Source: an uncultured Candidatus Melainabacteria bacterium (GTDB lineage: Bacteria; Cyanobacteriota; Vampirovibrionia; Gastranaerophilales; Gastranaerophilaceae). Taken from it: 64,000 nucleotides of DNA. The notes under the pieces were generated by a model. That model saw only the letters and a list, made by a program, of their open reading frames with translations. It was not told where the DNA came from and did not search any database. The stretch is from positions 144,689-208,688 of the forward strand of contig CANARY010000005.1 of NCBI GenBank assembly GCA_947364235.1, written 5' to 3'. The position numbers and the translations under genes are program-made. Below, in pieces: positions 60,061 to 64,000 of this stretch; position 1 is the first letter of the stretch; every line of letters begins with the position of its first letter.

Positions 60061-61087
60061 ATATTCTTTTCTGAGATTTTGGGTCTAAAATATCTCTAAC
60101 AGCATCACCCAGAATATTAAACGCTAAAACAGCAATAAAAATCAATCCTCCCGGAGCAAGAAGCCAAGGTCTATAAAGTATATTCGTAAACTCTTGAGCT
60201 TCTTTCAGCATATTTCCCCAGCTTGCATCCGGCTGCTGAATACCAAGCCCTAAGAAGCTCAACCCTGATTCCGCAAGAATATAAGATGGTACGCTGAGAG
60301 TCATAGCAATTATAACATAGCTCATTGTCTGAGGAAGAATGTGTTTTAAAATAATCCTCAAATTAGAAGCACCTATTGTTTTTTCTGCAAGTACAAATTC
60401 TTCATTCTTAATAGAAAGCACCATGCCTCTTACCACTCTTGCAAATCCTGCCCACCCAATGAGCGCAAGAATAACAACAATAAGCGTAAACCTCTGTATA
60501 CTTGTCATGCCGGAAGGCAGAATAGCTGCAAGTATTATCAATAAATAAAAACTTGGAATAGCCATTACAGCTTCTGCAAACCTCATCATAAGAGTATCAA
60601 GAACACCGCCAAAATAGCCAGAAATGCCGCCATACAAAAGCCCTATAGGAAAAACTACAAGCAGCGAAAGAAATCCAACGGTCATAGAAATTCTACCGCC
60701 AAAAAGCAATCTTGAAAACACATCACGGCCATTTATATCAGTACCAAGAAGATGAATTTCACCTCCATCTTCAACTCCAAACAAATGCCCATGTGTAAAT
60801 AGTTTTAAATAATATTTTTTGCATCTGTCCTGTTTAAATACAGTCTGCATAAGAGCCGGCTCATATTCTCTAACATAATTATAAGTATAAGGTCTTGAAA
60901 GCTTGCCGCACTCATCAATCGTATAAATTTGTGAAGGCGGTGCATAAGACATTTCTCTATTTGAATACATATTTGAATAAGGCGCAATAAAATCAGCAAA
61001 CAAAATTACTAGATACAATATCGCCAGTACAATAAAAGCAGCTTTTGCAAACTTATCTTTAAATAATTTATGAAAAAACTCCCTCAT
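60059..61087 (-). CDS. oppC: Peptide ABC transporter permease (OppC/DppC)
   Basis: A 342-residue inner-membrane permease of the peptide/nickel ABC family. An N-terminal helix (AAFIVLAILYLVILFADFIAP-like VLAILYLVILFADFI) is followed by a periplasmic insert and a BPD_transp_1 domain (LLFGGRISMTVGFLSLLVV, SGYFGGVLDTLMMRF) with the EAA loop (VLAEKTIGASNLRIILKHILP). The insert of about 70 residues before the core is typical of OppC. It overlaps oppB by 4 bases. No ATPase genes follow before the terminator. Confidence 0.93.
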   Translation of the reverse strand: MREFFHKLFKDKFAKAAFIVLAILYLVILFADFIAPYSNMYSNREMSYAPPSQIYTIDECGKLSRPYTYNYVREYEPALMQTVFKQDRCKKYYLKLFTHGHLFGVEDGGEIHLLGTDINGRDVFSRLLFGGRISMTVGFLSLLVVFPIGLLYGGISGYFGGVLDTLMMRFAEAVMAIPSFYLLIILAAILPSGMTSIQRFTLIVVILALIGWAGFARVVRGMVLSIKNEEFVLAEKTIGASNLRIILKHILPQTMSYVIIAMTLSVPSYILAESGLSFLGLGIQQPDASWGNMLKEAQEFTNILYRPWLLAPGGLIFIAVLAFNILGDAVRDILDPKSQKRI

Positions 61088-62055
61088 CTTGCACCTCTCA
61101 ACCTTGGATCAGTCACCAGAAGCAGTATATCAGCCAGCAGATTACCGAGAATAAGCATAATTGTCCCCATCATAAGAGAAGCCATAACAAGATTAATATC
61201 TGATTTCATAACAGCCTCCAGTATCAACCTTCCAAGTCCGGGATACTGGAAGACATATTCAGTAAGAGCTGCGCCGCTTAGAAGTCCTGCAAATTCAAAA
61301 CCCAAAAGTGTTATCATAGGATTTAATGCATTTCTAAGAGCGTGCTTAAATAAGACTTTCCCTTCGCTAAGCCCTTTTGCTCTTGCAAATTTTATATAAT
61401 CACTATCGAGAACTTCAAGCATATTTGCTCTCATCTGCCTTTGAAGCCCAGAAAGCGAAATTGTGAAAAGAACAATAGAAGGGAGAGCAAGGTGCTTTGC
61501 AATATCAATAAATTTCCCTCCCAAGCTCATTTCGTTGAAATTATAGCTTGTTAATCCTCCAACCGGAAACCATCCAGTTTTTACCGCAAAAATCAGCATT
61601 AATATCGCAAAGAAAAATGAAGGTATTGCCATTCCAATACTGGACAAAACCGTTAAAAGTCTGTCAAAAGCAGTCTCTTTCTTTACTGCAGCTGCTATAC
61701 CTAAAGGAATTCCAACTGACCACGTCATAAAAATTACAACAAGTGTTAAAAGAAGAGTATTTGGAATTCTCTCCTTAAGCTTAGTAGATACTTTTTCTCC
61801 GGCAGAAGTATATCCTAAATCTCCTTTAATAAAAGATTTTGCCCATGAAATATATTGTATGTAAATAGGTTTATCGAGCTTAAGCCTTTTAATCTCTTTA
61901 TCCAATGTTTCTTGTGAAATCGATGGATTCAGTCTAAGCTCAGCAAGCGGATCAACCGGAGAAAGCCTGATAATAAAAAAGCTTAAAAGCGATACTATAA
62001 TTAATAAAGGTATCGTCTGCAATATTCTTTTTGTTATATATTTGATGAATTCCAT
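61084..62055 (-). CDS. oppB: Peptide ABC transporter permease (OppB/DppB)
   Basis: A 323-residue partner permease, with LLIIVSLLSFFIIRLSP at the N-terminus, six predicted helices and the EAA loop (FARAKGLSEGKVLFKHALRNALNPMI). The DPLAELRLNPSISQETLD stretch is typical of OppB. It begins one base after the binding-protein stop and overlaps oppC, so the three genes form one transcript. Confidence 0.94.
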   Translation of the reverse strand: MEFIKYITKRILQTIPLLIIVSLLSFFIIRLSPVDPLAELRLNPSISQETLDKEIKRLKLDKPIYIQYISWAKSFIKGDLGYTSAGEKVSTKLKERIPNTLLLTLVVIFMTWSVGIPLGIAAAVKKETAFDRLLTVLSSIGMAIPSFFFAILMLIFAVKTGWFPVGGLTSYNFNEMSLGGKFIDIAKHLALPSIVLFTISLSGLQRQMRANMLEVLDSDYIKFARAKGLSEGKVLFKHALRNALNPMITLLGFEFAGLLSGAALTEYVFQYPGLGRLILEAVMKSDINLVMASLMMGTIMLILGNLLADILLLVTDPRLRGAR

Positions 62056-63885
62056 CTATTTCTCCACATATATCTCATCTAAATTATACAAAAGTCCGCT
62101 TAGCGGCGCAGGAAAAATATTCTTAAACTTCTTGCGCACTGCAGTAATCCTTATTGGTGAATACAGATAAATTATCGGCCTTTCATTATAAATAATTGTT
62201 TGATACCTGTCATATAAAGGCTTTCTTTCTTCAAATGTAAGTTTTAGCGCTCCTTCTTTAAATATTTCGTCAAGTTCTTTCTCCCAGTCAAGCCTGTCAT
62301 CTATATTATAGCCTTGCGGACGCTGGTTAAAAATATGCAGGCTTCCTGTAGAAGTCCAGACATTTTTACCGTCATGAGGCTCTAACGGCGAACCTGTAAG
62401 CCCCATTATAGCCATATCCCAATCGTGAGTATTAATAAGTTTATTTACAAGTGAATTAAACTCAAGAGGTTTGAAATTAACTTTCATGCCAAGTTCTTCT
62501 AAATCTTGTTTTACCATTACTCCTAAAGCTTCACGCTCAAGATTACCTGCATTTGTATACAAATCAAATTCTACTTTATTACCCTCTTCATCATAAAGTA
62601 TTCCATCTTTTTTATAAAAACCTGCTTTATTTAAGCTTTCCTCTGCAACACACATATTCTGCGGATGCCCTTTAATATATTTATTTAAATATATAGAGTT
62701 TAAGCTCTCAGGAGTAAACAAAGGTTTTGCAACGCCTGATGCAACATTTTGCACCATGTTCTTTCTATCAAGTGCCCAGTCAACTCCTGCTCTAAAATCA
62801 CGATTTGCAAACCACTTTTGTTTTACAGGATTTACATAAAACTTTCCGTTTTTATCTTTACGATTGTTCATGTTTATTAAAAGAAACATTGTTCCGGTAT
62901 CAGGTCCAAGATTATAAATACTATAATCAGACTCAGGTTCACGAAGCTTATATCTTGCTACATCTGACCCTCTAAGAGCAAGCGCATCTATTTCTTTTGC
63001 TTCAAATTTCAAAATTTCATTGTTAGTGTCGCCAACAATCATATAAACAACTTTATCAAGATAAGGAAGCTTTTCGTCTTTTAAATTAATTTTGTAATAA
63101 TCTGGATTTCTTTCAAACACAACCCTTTGGGCTGCAACATATTCTTTCAGCTTAAACGCACCGCTTGAGACAATTTCTTTAGGCGTAGTATTCGGGCTCA
63201 AGAATGCATTAAAAACAGATTCTCCCTTATCTGAATACGGTTTAAAATAATGCTTAGGAACAATTGCGTAAGAGAGCATTCTCAAAAATGGAGCAAAAGG
63301 TTTTGAAGTTGTAAACTTTACAGTGTAATCATCGATTTTAACCAGCTCCGGCAGCTTTCCGTCAATTTTCATCATGTCCATAGTTGAAGGATTGCCATAC
63401 CCTTTAAAAACAATTTCTTCATACGTATACATAACATCATCTGCAGTTATCGGCTTGCCGTCAGTCCATTTTATACCTTTACGCAAATGAATAATATAAT
63501 CATTCCCTTCAATTTCAAAATATTTAGCAAGAAGAGGCAAAACCTCTCCTGTCCTAGGATTTGTAGACACAAGCCCGTCGTACATAAGCCCTGCCATAGA
63601 AGAAGATGTGGCGTCTTTTGTATTACAAGGATTAAATGTTTTTGGACCTTCACCGATAGTTGAAATAACAAGTTCTCCGCCAAAACTCCCTACAGGAGCT
63701 TGAGACTGCAAATAATCAACTCCATTTATTGTTACATTCCTTTCAGTATCTGGAAAAACAATTTGCTCAATTTCCTGATTTACTACCTTTTCCGGCAAAC
63801 AATATGGAATATCTCTACGTAAACAAACTTTTATAAATATCCCCAATATAAGCAATACAAAAATTGCAATTATAACTCTCTTCAT
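62056..63885 (-). CDS. oppA: Peptide ABC transporter substrate-binding protein (OppA-type)
   Basis: A 609-residue extracytoplasmic binding protein (SBP_bac_5 family). An N-terminal hydrophobic segment (VIIAIFVLLILGIFIKVCL) acts as signal or anchor; a canonical lipobox is absent. Family features are ISTIGEGPKTFNPCNTKDATS, YEIHLRKGIKWTDGKPITADDVMY-like LRKGIKWTDGKPITADDV, and FVDWALDRKNMVQNVASGVA-like WALDRKNMV. It leads the oppABC operon. Confidence 0.93.
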   Translation of the reverse strand: MKRVIIAIFVLLILGIFIKVCLRRDIPYCLPEKVVNQEIEQIVFPDTERNVTINGVDYLQSQAPVGSFGGELVISTIGEGPKTFNPCNTKDATSSSMAGLMYDGLVSTNPRTGEVLPLLAKYFEIEGNDYIIHLRKGIKWTDGKPITADDVMYTYEEIVFKGYGNPSTMDMMKIDGKLPELVKIDDYTVKFTTSKPFAPFLRMLSYAIVPKHYFKPYSDKGESVFNAFLSPNTTPKEIVSSGAFKLKEYVAAQRVVFERNPDYYKINLKDEKLPYLDKVVYMIVGDTNNEILKFEAKEIDALALRGSDVARYKLREPESDYSIYNLGPDTGTMFLLINMNNRKDKNGKFYVNPVKQKWFANRDFRAGVDWALDRKNMVQNVASGVAKPLFTPESLNSIYLNKYIKGHPQNMCVAEESLNKAGFYKKDGILYDEEGNKVEFDLYTNAGNLEREALGVMVKQDLEELGMKVNFKPLEFNSLVNKLINTHDWDMAIMGLTGSPLEPHDGKNVWTSTGSLHIFNQRPQGYNIDDRLDWEKELDEIFKEGALKLTFEERKPLYDRYQTIIYNERPIIYLYSPIRITAVRKKFKNIFPAPLSGLLYNLDEIYVEK

Positions 63886-64000
63886 AAAAATAAGAATAAC
63901 ATATTAAAAACTTTTTTGCTTAATCCATAAGGCTAAGATTGTGTAACGAAATGTAACAATTTATCAATAAAAATTAAAGTTTAGCCCGAATTATGCCGTA

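Overview
The window is AT-rich, gene-dense bacterial DNA from a motile organism that has flagellin, FliI, FlhB and a FliA-type sigma factor. The best fit is a non-photosynthetic relative of Cyanobacteria (Vampirovibrionia/Melainabacteria, Gastranaerophilales type). Pointers are a homologue of the cyanobacterial clock-input protein LdpA, a short decarboxylase-fold enzyme of a cyanobacteria-like type, anaerobe-type superoxide reductase with ferritin, and a flagellum in an otherwise cyanobacteria-like gene set. The assignment is inference and no 16S gene is present.

Layout. 1-3000 (minus): end of a ribosomal/transcription cluster (rpmG, tRNA-Trp, secE, nusG cut by the window edge), then a flagellin with an inserted GLUG-repeat domain. 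3030-10700: glmU, a glycosyltransferase, and a plus-strand signalling operon (GAF/HD-GYP, TPR, two LuxR-type response regulators, pentapeptide protein). 10800-14350: rpmB, then tlyA, tatD, a RecB-like nuclease and a PfkB kinase. 14400-17700: a small tagged protein, a normal flagellin, fabI, a thioredoxin-like protein and a 53-residue protein. 17700-23100: a three-gene operon of two unknown membrane proteins and a GH13 enzyme. 23260-24140: ferritin and superoxide reductase. 24220-30700: a tight plus-strand run (YkgJ-like, rlmN, maf, dtd, rsmH, ftsL-like, ldpA). 30690-36770: an AAA+ ATPase and a 1544-residue GH13-type protein. 36900-46160: fliI, an FAD protein, small unknowns, metK, clpP, flhB and fliA. 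46200-51660: O-methyltransferase, beta-propeller, dnaJ, grpE, a decayed GLUG-flagellin remnant and a phosphodiester glycosidase. 51880-58250: a PLP enzyme facing a six-gene minus operon (transketolase C-half, ftsE, ftsX, HDOD, degenerate REC/GGDEF, isochorismatase). 58440-64000: an unknown repeat protein behind a consensus sigma-28 promoter, then oppABC without ATPases.

How the parts connect. Motility is the main thread: two flagellins, one flagellin remnant, a Maf-type flagellin glycosyltransferase, the export ATPase and gate, FliA, and an unrecognised gene whose promoter matches the FliA consensus at every position. The second thread is alpha-glucan metabolism: two GH13 genes in separate operons share a 25-base element (CATGC-N5-AAATAGCAAAAATWA) 41-44 bases before the first start codon. 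The third is a set of otherwise unrelated or unknown proteins with a short N-terminal motif of the form hydrophobic-x-Phe-x-Gly/Ala (10047, 14417, 17698, 21999, 30686, 32133; later in the protein at 40019 and 43684). The shared element, the tag and the sigma-28-driven orphan gene are the best candidates for undescribed biology here.
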